A stretch of 64,000 bases of DNA, from assembly GCA_017309015.1 (NCBI GenBank), contig JAEDAG010000002.1, forward strand, positions 312,837-376,836, given 5' to 3'. The translations under genes were made by a program, and so were the position numbers. The stretch comes from Faecalicatena absiana (GTDB lineage Bacteria; Bacillota; Bacilli; Lactobacillales; Lactobacillaceae). Positions 33,518 to 43,191 of this stretch are shown here, piece by piece. The notes beneath the pieces are model-generated. The model saw only the letters and a program-made list of their open reading frames with translations, was not told the origin of the DNA and ran no database searches. How positions within the stretch are numbered: position 1 is the stretch's first letter; each line of letters opens with the position of its first letter.

Positions 33518-34489
33518 CTATTTATTAAAGCGGTCCAGATTTTCATCTTTTTTCGGCCGGTAGTAGCGCTTGCCGTCTTGCGCCATCATTGGCGGCGTAA
33601 AGCTGCCAGGCTTGGTGCCCTTCAGCTCATTACTGATCGCGTTGACCGCGGCATCCAGGTCATCGATCCGGTGCAGCAGCTCAGCCTCCAGCAGGGCTGG
33701 CAGCTTAGGCGATCCGTACTCATAGCGGCCATGATGGGACAAGACCATGTGCCGCAAGAGCAGCAGGTCTTCTGAATCTGGCGCGATGCCCAAGTCATGG
33801 GCCGCCAAGACCAGCTGCTCATCAATCAAGACCAAATGGCCGATCAGGTTGCCTTCAGTCGTGTACTGGGTGGCCACCGGGCCGGAAAGTTCCAGCACCT
33901 TCCCCATATCGTGGAGAATGCAGCCGGCAAACAGCAATGATTGGTTGACTTCCGGGTAGTTTCTGGAAATTCCGTCAGCATCCCTTAGCATGGTCAGGGT
34001 ATGAAAGGCCAAGCCGCCCTTGAAAGCGTGGTGGTTGGACTTTCCTGCCGGGTAGGCAAAAAAGCGCTTGTCCCATTTCTTGAGCAGGTAGGTCACCAAA
34101 TCTGACCAGGTCTGATTGTGAATCCGGTCAACGAAGGCCTGAATTTCCTGTTTCATGTCGCCTGGTTCTTCCGGACCCGTCTGGACGAACTGGCTCATGT
34201 CCACCTTTTCATCAGCGCCAACTGGGTGCATGGAAAAAATCTTGATCTGGTCATGATCGCGGTATTCCTCAATCATGCCCGACAAGGCCACCACCGTTCC
34301 CGCTGAAAAGCGGCTGGCATCTTCCTGGGTGGCATTCCAGTAGTTGCCCCGGATCGTGCCGGATGAGTCGGCCAACTGGAGCAATAAGTAGTGACGCCCC
34401 TTTTTGTCCTGTCTGAGCTGAGAGCTCTTCAGCATCAGAATCAGGTCGAATTCTTCTCCCTCGTTGTAATCTAGCAGACGTTTCAGCAC
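33518..34489 (-). CDS. yhaM: 3'-5' exoribonuclease YhaM
   Basis: This 323-residue protein has an N-terminal OB-fold (about residues 15-95) and a C-terminal HD domain with the metal ligands in [12 protein letters not shown] and ILHDMGK. YhaM (CBF1-like) degrades RNA from the 3' end and can act on DNA. The start codon is GTG at 34489, behind a full AAGGAGG, and lies one base from the yhaN stop. It is the last gene of the yheA-yhaO-yhaN-yhaM cluster. Confidence 0.93.
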   Translation of the reverse strand: MLKRLLDYNEGEEFDLILMLKSSQLRQDKKGRHYLLLQLADSSGTIRGNYWNATQEDASRFSAGTVVALSGMIEEYRDHDQIKIFSMHPVGADEKVDMSQFVQTGPEEPGDMKQEIQAFVDRIHNQTWSDLVTYLLKKWDKRFFAYPAGKSNHHAFKGGLAFHTLTMLRDADGISRNYPEVNQSLLFAGCILHDMGKVLELSGPVATQYTTEGNLIGHLVLIDEQLVLAAHDLGIAPDSEDLLLLRHMVLSHHGRYEYGSPKLPALLEAELLHRIDDLDAAVNAISNELKGTKPGSFTPPMMAQDGKRYYRPKKDENLDRFNK

Positions 34490-34490
34490 G

Positions 34491-37073
34491 CTAGTCCTCC
34501 TTCACATACCTTAAAGGCGCGTCGCTTAACTGCCGCGCCAAGTCCTCACGCGCCGTGAAAACCAAAATTTGCTTGTCCTGGCTGAGCTTGGCCAGCAGGC
34601 CGGCAATATAGCCGGTCCGCTTGCCGTCAAAGTTGACGAATGAATCATCGATCAAGACCGGCAAGTCGATCTTGTCCTCGATCTGCACGACAAAAGCCAG
34701 CTTCAGGGCAAAATAGAGCTGTTCCTGGGTCCCTCTTGACAGGTATTCAACCGGCAGCTTCTTCTTGTCGGCCCTGACGACCTTGAGCGGGGTCCGCTTG
34801 GACTTCTTCTCCGGGAGAATAATGTCCAGGTAGCGGCCGCCCGTTAACAGGCTGAAGTAGTCCTTGGCCGTCTTGAGCATCTTCGGAAAGCGGTCATTTG
34901 AGGCCAGATCCAGAGCCCGGCCAATGACTTGGCCGGCCAGCAGGCTGGCCAGGTAGTCCTGACTGTCTTTCTTGAACTGGGCCTCATCCTTGGCCAAGTT
35001 CTGCTTGAGGGCAAAGACCTTGGCCGAATCGGCATACTGGCCGCGGCGGGCATGCAGGTCAGAGATCGCCTGCTGCTCAAGCTGCAGCCGCCGCTTAGCC
35101 TCAGCCAGCTGCTGGCTTAACTCCGCCGTGGCTGCCGCCAATTGACTGGCATCAAAGCCGCCGGCTTCAAAGCGCGCCAATTGCTCGCCCAAGGCATTCT
35201 TAACGGCGGTCAGCTGGGCCTGCAGGCTGGCTTGCCGGCGCTGCTCCTTGGCCCTTTCCGTAAATTCATCCAGACTCTTGACTTTTTCCTTGGTCAAAAG
35301 CTTTTGCAGGCGCAAGTCGACTTCCCGGAGCAGCTTCTGGTCATTGGCCACTTGGGCGCTGGCCTGGTCAAAGTCCCGCTGCTGGCGCTCATAAAGGGTC
35401 AGTTGCTCATCTGCCGCTTCCAACTGACCGGAAATAGCCGCCAAATCCTGCGGCACTGGTGTCTTAGTCCAGTCCTGGATCTGCTTGGCCAAAGCTTCCA
35501 AGCTGTCCGCAAGGCTTTCGCGCTTATCCTGCAGCTCCTTGACCTGGGTGGCATTGATGACAAAATCGCGGTAGCTGCTGACCAGGTCATCCAAATTGAC
35601 GTCGCTGGCCCGGAAGCCGTAGCGGCGGGCAAAGGCCTCCTCTTCATCGAGCAGCTCCTGGCGCAAGCGCTGGGCCTGCTCAGCTTTCGCTGCCTGCTCG
35701 GCCCGTCCGCTGGCCTGGGCCTGCTTTTGCCTGCCGGCCTGCCAGAAGTAGAGGCCAAGGCCGACTGCCACTAATACGGCCAAAAGGACCGGCGATTTAG
35801 CAATAAAGGCAATGAGCAGGGAAATAAGCAAATAAAGCGCGCCATAGACCAGCAGATTTGGCTTCTTTGCTGCTCCTGCCGTTTCATCCGCTTTATCGGT
35901 CTGGCTTGCCAGCTGCTTCAGCTGGTCGTCTGCCGCGGCTTCCTTTTGCCGGCTGTTGGTCCAATCCGCGTGCAGCCGGTTGAACTCATCCGGCGTCAAA
36001 GATACGACCTTATTCAAGTTGGCCGTCAGCTTGAGCAGGCTGGCCTGCTTGCTGGCTAAGGCGTCCAGCTGGTCATTGACGGCCGTCAGCTTGCGTTCAA
36101 GCTCCGCGGCCGCTTTTTTAAAGGCACTCAGCTGCTTCCTTCTTTCTGGCAGATCCAAGTCCTGCGCCAGCGGCTTCAGGCTGGCCTTTTCCTTGCCAAT
36201 AGTTGCCTGCAGGGTCTGTACCTGGGCATTCAGCTTGACGGCCTGCTGGTAGCCTTCTTCGTCAAAGTCAACCGCCTTGACCTGTTGCTTTAATTCCAGG
36301 TAGCTTTGGTAGTTCTGGACCTGTTCCGCCATTTTCTCGCGCTTCTTCAGCTCGCCTTCCAGCTCGCTGATCTGCTTGGCAATCTTGGCTGCCTTGCCTT
36401 CTTCTTGCAGCAGCTCATCATTCAGCCGCTTGTAGGCGTCAAACTCCTCCCCCGCGGCCGCGGCTTGCGCGCGGTCAGCCTGGACCTTGTCCAAGGCCAC
36501 GTTGACCGGCATCTTGTGGCTGGTCGGCTTAAAGAGGCTGCTGGCCTCCTTTTCCAGGTCCTGGCGGATGGCCAAGAGCTGGCTGCTCTGCGCTGCCCCC
36601 AAGTAGTAAATGTTCTCCAGGATCTCGCCCTCCGACAGGCCAGTGACCTGGCGAAGCAGGTCTTCATTAAAAATGAAGCTGTCAGCGTAGAAGCCACCGT
36701 CAATATTCTGGATCTGGTCAAAAAACAGGCTCTCGGGTACTTCCTGTCCATCCTTGCAGACGGTCAGCTTCCCGGTCTTTGGCTTTTCGCCCTTGCTCCA
36801 GGTTCTCGTTAATTCATATTCCCCGTCGTCAGCCTCAAAGACCAGGCTTCCGCCCATTGGATAGCTCTTGGACAAGGGCTCGTAATCTTCAAAAAAGCTG
36901 GAGGCGGTATTCTTCAAGTTGAAGCCGAACATGACCTGCTTGATAAAGGCTACCGTGGTGCTCTTGCCAGCCTCATTAGGGCCAAAGAAGACGTCCAAGT
37001 TTCCCTCAGGCAAGGTAAAGGTCTGCTGGCTGAACTGGCCAAAATTGCGCATCTTGATCTGCTTCAGTCTCAT
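34491..37073 (-). CDS. yhaN: YhaN: SbcC/Rad50-like AAA ATPase with internal membrane hairpin
   Basis: The protein is 860 residues. The Walker A motif GPNEAGKST lies at 31-39; long coiled-coil arms (about 170-390 and 450-700) flank two hydrophobic segments near 405-445 (LLVYGALYLLISLLIAFIAK and LLAVLVAVGLGLYFW). The C-terminal lobe has SRGTQEQLYFALKLAF (signature) and PVLIDDSFVNFD (Walker B). This is the YhaN family, thought to act with the YhaO nuclease in DNA repair. The membrane hairpin replaces the zinc hook of SbcC, a known family trait. It overlaps yhaO by 4 bases. Confidence 0.9.
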   Translation of the reverse strand: MRLKQIKMRNFGQFSQQTFTLPEGNLDVFFGPNEAGKSTTVAFIKQVMFGFNLKNTASSFFEDYEPLSKSYPMGGSLVFEADDGEYELTRTWSKGEKPKTGKLTVCKDGQEVPESLFFDQIQNIDGGFYADSFIFNEDLLRQVTGLSEGEILENIYYLGAAQSSQLLAIRQDLEKEASSLFKPTSHKMPVNVALDKVQADRAQAAAAGEEFDAYKRLNDELLQEEGKAAKIAKQISELEGELKKREKMAEQVQNYQSYLELKQQVKAVDFDEEGYQQAVKLNAQVQTLQATIGKEKASLKPLAQDLDLPERRKQLSAFKKAAAELERKLTAVNDQLDALASKQASLLKLTANLNKVVSLTPDEFNRLHADWTNSRQKEAAADDQLKQLASQTDKADETAGAAKKPNLLVYGALYLLISLLIAFIAKSPVLLAVLVAVGLGLYFWQAGRQKQAQASGRAEQAAKAEQAQRLRQELLDEEEAFARRYGFRASDVNLDDLVSSYRDFVINATQVKELQDKRESLADSLEALAKQIQDWTKTPVPQDLAAISGQLEAADEQLTLYERQQRDFDQASAQVANDQKLLREVDLRLQKLLTKEKVKSLDEFTERAKEQRRQASLQAQLTAVKNALGEQLARFEAGGFDASQLAAATAELSQQLAEAKRRLQLEQQAISDLHARRGQYADSAKVFALKQNLAKDEAQFKKDSQDYLASLLAGQVIGRALDLASNDRFPKMLKTAKDYFSLLTGGRYLDIILPEKKSKRTPLKVVRADKKKLPVEYLSRGTQEQLYFALKLAFVVQIEDKIDLPVLIDDSFVNFDGKRTGYIAGLLAKLSQDKQILVFTAREDLARQLSDAPLRYVKED

Positions 37074-38284
37074 TTGTCGATCTCCCCCTTAAGTCCCGCT
37101 AGCCGCTCGGCCAGCTTGACCTTGACCAATTGCTTTAAGCCAGCGATAAATTGCGGATCCGCAAATAATTCCTGGGACAGCTGGTCCTTCTTAAGCCAGG
37201 TCTTGGCGGCTGCTTTCAGCTGCTCGTCAGCCAGAACTTCTGCTTCAGCCGCCTTAAAGGCTTCCTGGTCGCTGCCGCTGAGCTTGACCACGCCCTTGAC
37301 GGCAAAACGGACGTCAACCAGGCGTGAGTCAGCCGGCAGCTGCTGGGACACGCCCTCCCAGGCATGCTCATCAGCCCAGAATTCCAGCTGGTCGTCAGTC
37401 AGATATTCCGTCCCCCGCAGCTCTAAGGAGAAGTAGGTCTTGCCCTGGCACTTTTGCGCCAGTTCCCTAACGACTCTGGCTTCAAGCTCGCTCTTGCTCA
37501 AGCTCTCCGCGAGTTCCAGGCTGACCTGGCGCCAGACGATTGATGCCGTGGGCTTGAAGTCAATCGTGGTTTTCCCGCTGGCTTCATCAACCGTGCCCAA
37601 GATGCAGCCCTTGCCGCCAAGTTCGCCAATATCGCGCCCTTGAATATTTCCCGGGTAAACTATCCAGGGATCATCCGCCAGCACTTGGCCGGCATGGATG
37701 TGGCCCAAGGCAAAGTAGTCATATTGCAGGTCCTTGAGCTCATTTAAGGCAAATGGAGCGTAAACATTGCCGCTGGCTGCCTTTTGCGCGGCATGCATCA
37801 AGCCGAAGGCATATTCGCTGCCTCTGGGCGGAAAATGGGGAATCATGTCCTCCTCAATATGGTTTTGTGCATAAGAAAAGCCAGTCACGCTGTACTTAAA
37901 GCCGCTCTTAGTCACAAAATCGGCTCGCTCGACCTCCTGCCCGTCGCCCAGCAGCTTAAAGTAAGGGCTTTGCTTGACCAGAAGGTCGCTGGCCTGCATG
38001 TAGTCATGGTTCCCGAAAATCATGACGACTTGGATCTGGGCATCGGTCAGGCGCTGGAGCTGCTTGGCAAAGAAGAGCTGGCTAGCGGGCGATGGCTTGT
38101 TTGAATCGAAGCTGTCCCCGGCCACCAGGACCAGGTCCACCCGTTCAGCAATTGCCAGGTCCACGATCCGCGTGAGGGACTCGTCAGCGGAAGCGCGGAC
38201 TCTTTCATATTCGTCTGTTGGCAAAAAAGATAGTCCACGAAATGGACTATCTAAGTGCGCGTCAGCAAAATGAATGAATTTCAT
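37070..38284 (-). CDS. yhaO: YhaO: SbcD/Mre11-like DNA repair nuclease
   Basis: This 404-residue calcineurin-like phosphoesterase has the motifs FADAHLD (residues 6-12), VAGDSFD (about 54-60) and FGNHDY (about 91-96), followed by ALGHIHAGQ, which carry the metal ligands of Mre11-type nucleases. The C-terminal 150 residues form the cap region. The start overlaps the preceding stop (TAATG) and its end overlaps yhaN by 4 bases, so the three proteins are likely made together. Role in double-strand break processing is inferred from the family. Confidence 0.92.
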   Translation of the reverse strand: MKFIHFADAHLDSPFRGLSFLPTDEYERVRASADESLTRIVDLAIAERVDLVLVAGDSFDSNKPSPASQLFFAKQLQRLTDAQIQVVMIFGNHDYMQASDLLVKQSPYFKLLGDGQEVERADFVTKSGFKYSVTGFSYAQNHIEEDMIPHFPPRGSEYAFGLMHAAQKAASGNVYAPFALNELKDLQYDYFALGHIHAGQVLADDPWIVYPGNIQGRDIGELGGKGCILGTVDEASGKTTIDFKPTASIVWRQVSLELAESLSKSELEARVVRELAQKCQGKTYFSLELRGTEYLTDDQLEFWADEHAWEGVSQQLPADSRLVDVRFAVKGVVKLSGSDQEAFKAAEAEVLADEQLKAAAKTWLKKDQLSQELFADPQFIAGLKQLVKVKLAERLAGLKGEIDK

Positions 38285-38637
38285 TATGCGTTTCTCAAAT
38301 CTTCGTATTCATCGGTCAATGGCTTACCGATGTTCTTCTGCACTTCATTGAGCAGGGTGTAGACCTGCTGCTCAGCCAGAAGCATCCCCTGCAGGGTCCC
38401 GTCTTGGGAGACGCGGCTGTTCAAGCTTTCAAAGTGGTCCTTTTGCTCGTCAGTCAAGGCCTTGCCGTTGGCTTGGGCTTCCATGATCTCCATTTGGGCC
38501 TGGTCCAGCTCCTTGAACAGGGCCAGACTGTCCGGATTGGCCTTTACGGCTGCCATGGCCTGCTTTAAGGCCACGAATTCCTGGGTCTGCTTCAAGTCTT
38601 CGGCTACTTGGTTGGCTGAATCAAAAATGTTTACCAT
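38284..38637 (-). CDS. YlbF/YmcA (YheA) family protein
   Basis: This is a 117-residue, mostly helical protein (VNIFDSANQVAEDLKQTQEF; LFKELDQAQMEIMEAQANGK). YlbF-family members in bacilli affect RNA processing, competence and biofilm; the YheA-type paralogue stands next to yhaO as here. AGGAGAAA precedes the start. It overlaps yhaO by one base (TAATG), so translation is coupled. No catalytic motif is visible. Confidence 0.85.
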   Translation of the reverse strand: MVNIFDSANQVAEDLKQTQEFVALKQAMAAVKANPDSLALFKELDQAQMEIMEAQANGKALTDEQKDHFESLNSRVSQDGTLQGMLLAEQQVYTLLNEVQKNIGKPLTDEYEDLRNA

Positions 38638-38683
38638 ATTTTTCTCCTATGCTCTGCTTAAGCCGGCATTCTGCCAGCCTGGG

Positions 38684-40771
38684 CTACTTGCCCATCATGT
38701 TCTTAAAATTATTGTACCATGAGTTGATCTTGTTCTTGGCATTATTTAAGCCATCTGAGATCGACTGCTTGACCTTGCTGCCAAAGTCCTCTGAACTTGC
38801 GCTGGACTTGCCTGCGGTCCCGTTTGAACTGGCCATGGAATCGGCAGCTTGCACCTTGAAGGACGACTGCTTGCTGTATGGCAGAAGGGCCTGCATTTCT
38901 GCCTTATAGAGGGAGGTAATCCCCGTTTCGGAAATTCCTTGCATATAGTGGGTCTTGTCAGTCTTGTCAAAGCCAACCCAGGTTGAAACGACCACGTCAG
39001 GAGTATAGCCGACGATCCACTGGTCCTTGGTCCCGTAAGCAAAAGAAACTTCCGTGGACCCGGTCTTGCCGGCAACGGAGTAGCCATAAGGCTGGGCGTT
39101 GACGGCGGTCCCGACCCGGAAGACGCTCAGCAGCATCTCAGTCATTTCCTTGGCCGTGTCCGCCGAGATGATCTGCTTGCTGCCGGTATCGCGGTTTTCA
39201 GCAATCACGTTGCCGGAGGCGTCGGTGATTTTGGTGATCAGGTAGGAACTGTCTGGCAGCTTGCCGGAATTGGCGAAAGCCGAGTAGGCTCTGGCCATCT
39301 GCATAGGGCTTACCCCAGTCGAGAGGCCGCCCAGGGCCAAAGCCAGGTTCTGGTCGCTCTTTGGCACGGTAATCCCAAACTTCTTCAAGTAGGAGACCCC
39401 AGTCGAAACGCCAATCTTGTTCAAAAGCCAGACCGCTGGCACGTTCTTGCTCTGCGCGATAGCCTGGTACATGGTGATCTGGTCAGAATACTGATTGTCA
39501 ACGTTGACTGGCGAATAATTGTTCTTCCCAAAGGACTGGCGCTTGTTGGAAAGCTCTGAGTCGTAGTGGTAGCCCTTTTCAAGCGCGGCCGCGTAGACGG
39601 CCAGGGGCTTGATGGAGCTCCCTGGCTGCCGGCGCATCTGGGTGGCCCGGTTGTAGCCGCGGAAGACGTGCTTGCCGCGCCCGCCCACCAAGGCCGCGAC
39701 GGCCCCAGTCTTGGGGTCCATGGCCACGCTGGCCCCCTGGACCTTGGTCCCGTCAGCCGCGCTGGCCGGGAAGTTGGCTTGGTTCTTGAAGCTGGTCTGC
39801 ATGGCCTGTTGGTAGTTTTGGTTTAAGCTCGTGTAGATCTTCAGCCCCTTGGACATAATCTCGTTTTCACTGATGTGGTACTTGTTGACCGCTTCATCGA
39901 TGACGGCATCAAAATAGTAGGGATACTTGTAGCCGCTCTTGGCGGAATAAGTATCCTTTAAGACCAAGCTGGTCTTTTTCGCCGCCTGGCACTGTGCTTG
40001 GCTAATGGCCTGGTTTTCAACCATCAATTCCAGAACCAAGTTCCGCCGGCTGGTCGCATGGGACATGGAGTCAATCGGATTGTAGTAAGACGGACTCCGC
40101 AGCATCCCCGCCAAAGTGGCCCCCTCGCCCAAGGAGACCTGGCTGGCGTTTTTGCCAAAGTACTTGCGGCTGGCATCTTGCACCCCGTAGACCCCGTTGC
40201 CAAAGTAGGCATTGTTCAGGTACATGGTCAAAATCTGCTTCTTAGAGTAGACCTTGGTAACCTGTACCGCGTAAAAGATTTCCGCGATCTTGCGCGACAG
40301 GGTCTGCTGCTGGGTCAGAATTGAGTTCTTGACCAGCTGCTGGGTGATGGTCGACCCGCCCCCGGAAATATTCCCGTGGTGGACGAGATATGAGGCAAAA
40401 GCCCGCATGATCCCTTTCACGCTAAAACCCGGGTTGGTCCAAAAGGTCCGATCTTCCGTAGAGACGACGGCCTTTTGAATATTGGGCGAAATCTTGCTTA
40501 AGCTGACGTAGCTGCCCTTGCCGGAAGAAACTGAACCCGCCTTTTTGCCCTGATTGTCATAAATCACCGTGGTCTTGGCCAGGGAGGCTTCCAAATTGGA
40601 AAGATTGGCAGTCTTCACCTTAAAGGTATAATAAGTACATGTGACAAGAACTACGCTCAAGATGGCCAGGATCAGCCAGCGGATGATTTGAAAGCGGTGG
40701 TTGAAGCGCCGCAGCCAATGCCCCTGGGGCTGACTGCTCTTGTTCTCTTGCCTGTTGCGCCTATGTTCCAT
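38684..40771 (-). CDS. Class A penicillin-binding protein
   Basis: This 695-residue bifunctional peptidoglycan synthase has a cytoplasmic basic head, one membrane segment (IIRWLILAILSVVLVTCTYY, about 29-48) and a GT51 glycosyltransferase with catalytic E106 (STEDRTFW) and GGSTITQQL (138-146). The transpeptidase has SSIK (S385-K388), SKN (441-443) and KTGST (569-573). The tail is Ser-rich with an amphipathic end. It is nearest to the PBP1A/2A group; which one I cannot tell. AAAGGAG precedes the start. It lies upstream of the yheA-yhaO cluster. Confidence 0.92.
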   Translation of the reverse strand: MEHRRNRQENKSSQPQGHWLRRFNHRFQIIRWLILAILSVVLVTCTYYTFKVKTANLSNLEASLAKTTVIYDNQGKKAGSVSSGKGSYVSLSKISPNIQKAVVSTEDRTFWTNPGFSVKGIMRAFASYLVHHGNISGGGSTITQQLVKNSILTQQQTLSRKIAEIFYAVQVTKVYSKKQILTMYLNNAYFGNGVYGVQDASRKYFGKNASQVSLGEGATLAGMLRSPSYYNPIDSMSHATSRRNLVLELMVENQAISQAQCQAAKKTSLVLKDTYSAKSGYKYPYYFDAVIDEAVNKYHISENEIMSKGLKIYTSLNQNYQQAMQTSFKNQANFPASAADGTKVQGASVAMDPKTGAVAALVGGRGKHVFRGYNRATQMRRQPGSSIKPLAVYAAALEKGYHYDSELSNKRQSFGKNNYSPVNVDNQYSDQITMYQAIAQSKNVPAVWLLNKIGVSTGVSYLKKFGITVPKSDQNLALALGGLSTGVSPMQMARAYSAFANSGKLPDSSYLITKITDASGNVIAENRDTGSKQIISADTAKEMTEMLLSVFRVGTAVNAQPYGYSVAGKTGSTEVSFAYGTKDQWIVGYTPDVVVSTWVGFDKTDKTHYMQGISETGITSLYKAEMQALLPYSKQSSFKVQAADSMASSNGTAGKSSASSEDFGSKVKQSISDGLNNAKNKINSWYNNFKNMMGK

Positions 40772-40896
40772 TTACTATCTGCTCCTTTAGCTATAACAAG
40801 TAGATTTTAGCATAAATGCTGCCTAGGTCCGGATCAGGAGGCAGCAAGTTATTGATTTCTTAAATTGATTTTTAGAAAGACGGAGATGACCCAAGC

Positions 40897-41757
40897 ATGA
40901 TTTATCATTTTACTCTGACTTACCCCGAAAGCAAGACGCCGGAAGCCGTTGGCGACCTCCTGCGCGAATTGCTGCTGCCCCGCAAGTGGCGGCATTTTCT
41001 GCGCATTGAGAAACAAGTCCTCATCAACGGCAGCTACCGGAATTTCAACGAGCTGGTCCAGCCAGGCGAGGTCATTGACCTTTACCTGGACCAGGTTGCC
41101 TCTGCCCAAAGACCCTACCCGCCAAGCGGCCGGCTGCCAGAAGTAGTCTACGAGGACGCGAACCTTTTGGTCATCAATAAGCCTAAAGGGCAAAAGACCC
41201 ACCCCAACCAGGGAGAAAACGGAACCGCCTTGAACGACTGCGCCAGCTACCTGGGCCAGAGTCCTTACATCATCCACCGCCTGGACATGCTGACTGGCGG
41301 CCTCTTGCTGGTCGCCAAGAATCCGGCCGTGGTCCCGATCATGAATCGGCAATTGCTGTCAAAGACTTTGAAGCGGGACTACCTAGCCACGGTCGACTTA
41401 ACTGACTTGGGACAAAAGTTGCCGGACTCCGGCACGATTAATTTGCCCATTGGCCAAGATCCCAATGACCAAAGAAAAAGAATGGTCCGCCCAGATGGCC
41501 TGCGGGCCGTCACCCACTACCAAGTGCTTGAAAGAGGAACGGCTTCCGCCAAGCTCCTGGTGAGCCTGGAGACCGGCCGGACCCACCAGATCAGGGTCCA
41601 CCTGGCCAGCCTGGGCTGTCCCATCGTAGGTGACCCCCTCTATAATCCCCGCTATGCTGAAGGGCAAGAGCTGCAGCTGGCCGGCTGGCGGCTCTCCTTC
41701 ATCAAGCCTTACAGTTTTGACCCTGTCCAGGTCCTTTTGCCAGCAGACCAAAGATAA
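40897..41757 (+). CDS. RluD-like pseudouridine synthase
   Basis: This 286-residue RluA/RluD-family enzyme isomerises uridines in RNA. The catalytic aspartate is in HRLDMLTGG (about residues 127-135); most relatives have HRLDRxTSG, so the residue after Asp is unusual. KPKGQKTHP and GRTHQIRVHLASLGCPIVGD are the other family motifs. An S4-like N-terminal part is present. It is divergent from the PBP gene. The RNA target cannot be predicted. Confidence 0.88.
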   Translation: MIYHFTLTYPESKTPEAVGDLLRELLLPRKWRHFLRIEKQVLINGSYRNFNELVQPGEVIDLYLDQVASAQRPYPPSGRLPEVVYEDANLLVINKPKGQKTHPNQGENGTALNDCASYLGQSPYIIHRLDMLTGGLLLVAKNPAVVPIMNRQLLSKTLKRDYLATVDLTDLGQKLPDSGTINLPIGQDPNDQRKRMVRPDGLRAVTHYQVLERGTASAKLLVSLETGRTHQIRVHLASLGCPIVGDPLYNPRYAEGQELQLAGWRLSFIKPYSFDPVQVLLPADQR

Positions 41758-41845
41758 GCTTGCAGTTCTAAATCCTTTTTGACGATTCAAATATGGCTAT
41801 TATAGCCTAAAGAGCTGACTAGACCAAATTTTGTTCAACAAAAAA

Positions 41846-41870
41846 GCAATCCAACGCGAAATTGGATTGC
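41846..41870 (-). terminator. Terminator after the sortase-like gene
   Basis: Nine-base arms (41846-41854 and 41862-41870) with a U-run on the minus strand. It may also stop plus-strand transcription from the pseudouridine synthase gene. Confidence 0.8.
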
Positions 41871-41880
41871 TCATGGATTG

Positions 41881-42528
41881 CTATTTGATTTGCAATAAGC
41901 GGCATCTGACCGTGAAGCGGGTCAGGCCGGAATAAGTACAGGTAAATAGGCTCAGGTCGTACTTGCTCTTGACCATCTTGCTAATAGCCGTCGGCTTCAA
42001 GACCTCCAGCTTTGCCACCCGGTAGACGTAACGCCTGCCGCTGGCAGCTTTGAAATAGACCTTGTCGCCGACCTGCAGCTGGTTCAAGCGGCCAAAGTGG
42101 TTCACGAAGTTGTGCCCGGCCACGACCCAGTCGCGGTCAGCAGCAGAGCCGGTATAAGTGGCCGGTGAGACCTCCAGCTGGCTGAAGCGCCACTTGCTGG
42201 CGACCGGCAGGGTCTGCTGCAGCTTGGGGAAGCTGAGATAGCCGCAATAAGCGGTTCCCCGCACCTCAATCGTGCTCTGGTCCTGCTGGCCGTTTTCTTG
42301 AGGTCTCTGTTCTTTCAGCGTCTGCACGACTGCTTGGGCTGAACTGCCGGCAGCGTGATCTTCAACTAGATTGTGGGCCAGCAGCGGAATCGGCCAGTTG
42401 AGCTGGCCAGTCTGCGGCAGGCGTGGCGTTTGCGGCAAAGTCTTGATCAAGCCATGGGTGCTGGAGCCTTTGGCAGACTGATGCTTGCTGGTCTGCTCTT
42501 GGCCAGGATATTCCAGTTTGGTCGGCAC
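41881..42528 (-). CDS. Sortase-like protein with embedded LPQTG, 5' end probably lost
   Basis: The 215-residue frame begins at GTG 42528. It carries LPQTP and LPQTG motifs (residues 31-35 and 37-41) followed by QLNWPIPLLA, and then a sortase domain with His in VVAGHNFVNHFG, catalytic Cys in LFTCTYSG and Arg in RFTVRC. There is no membrane anchor in this frame. Coding-like text continues upstream without a start codon (VIYYSYVNELVEYNRKPKKS), and a hydrophobic run (LPFNLVLSTILML) occurs in a neighbouring frame at about 42590-42650. The gene therefore appears 5'-truncated or frameshifted, and GTG 42528 lacks a good RBS apart from AAAGGGA. It may be a pseudogene. Confidence 0.65.
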   Translation of the reverse strand: MPTKLEYPGQEQTSKHQSAKGSSTHGLIKTLPQTPRLPQTGQLNWPIPLLAHNLVEDHAAGSSAQAVVQTLKEQRPQENGQQDQSTIEVRGTAYCGYLSFPKLQQTLPVASKWRFSQLEVSPATYTGSAADRDWVVAGHNFVNHFGRLNQLQVGDKVYFKAASGRRYVYRVAKLEVLKPTAISKMVKSKYDLSLFTCTYSGLTRFTVRCRLLQIK

Positions 42529-43191
42529 TCCCTTTCTGGTGCTGGGACTGGAGCTGGACTTGGATGATTTCTTCGGCTTTCGGTTGTATTCAACTAGCTC
42601 ATTAACATAAGAATAGTAGATAACACCAAATTAAACGGCAAGCTAACTTTGCCCAATATTAAGGTAATCCGCTTTTATTTCTCTAGTTATAAACATAATC
42701 CTTTCAGATTCTCTGGACAAGCACTTTTTGTGAAATTCTCATTAGTTTTTAGCAATTATAGTAATTTCAAATTTCACCTAACAGTTAGGCAACTAGCTGG
42801 CCTATGTCTTATTTTTGCTGTATGCTGCCAGTCTACAGGCGTGGAATACGGCGCGATTCATGTCTTTTAGACAATCCGCATCCCAAAGAATAAGCCCCTT
42901 TCCCGAGCAGGTGAAAAAGGGGCTTTTATATTTTCATTACTAATTTATATCAGTTCCTTTGCAAAAACACTCAGCCATTCCTGAAAAAAGCTGCAGCAAT
43001 CCAAATTCACCAGCCGATCTTTGGCTGACTTATTCCGAAAAAAGCGATTGCATCAACGCTTTCAAAGATTTTCATCATTTTTGCATTGCCACTTGGTCAG
43101 CCGTTTTGCCAGCGATCACCTATTGCAATGAATTTATAACTATCATTATTTTTTGGCGTTTTTTCGTTTTTTCGTTTTTTAGACTAAAAAA
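42529..43191. other. AT-rich intergenic region between the sortase-like gene and fba
   Basis: About 660 bases with no gene I can support. It holds the decayed 5' part of the sortase-like gene (42529-42660), a terminator-like hairpin on the plus strand (42892-42925) with no recognisable gene before it, and low-complexity T-rich DNA near 43145-43190. Short frames here have no RBS or family resemblance. Confidence 0.5.
42892..42925 (+). terminator. Orphan terminator-like hairpin
   Basis: Ten-base arms (42892-42901 and 42916-42925) with a 14-base loop and a T-rich tail on the plus strand. No plus-strand gene precedes it, so it may be the end of a small RNA or of a deleted gene. Confidence 0.55.

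Noticed and set aside
35142-35774. 210-codon plus-strand open frame opposite yhaN
   Set aside because: Leu/Gln-rich shadow of coiled-coil coding; no signals for translation.
42649-42870. 73-codon plus-strand open frame
   Set aside because: AT-rich region, no RBS, no recognisable similarity; the following hairpin alone is not enough to support a gene.
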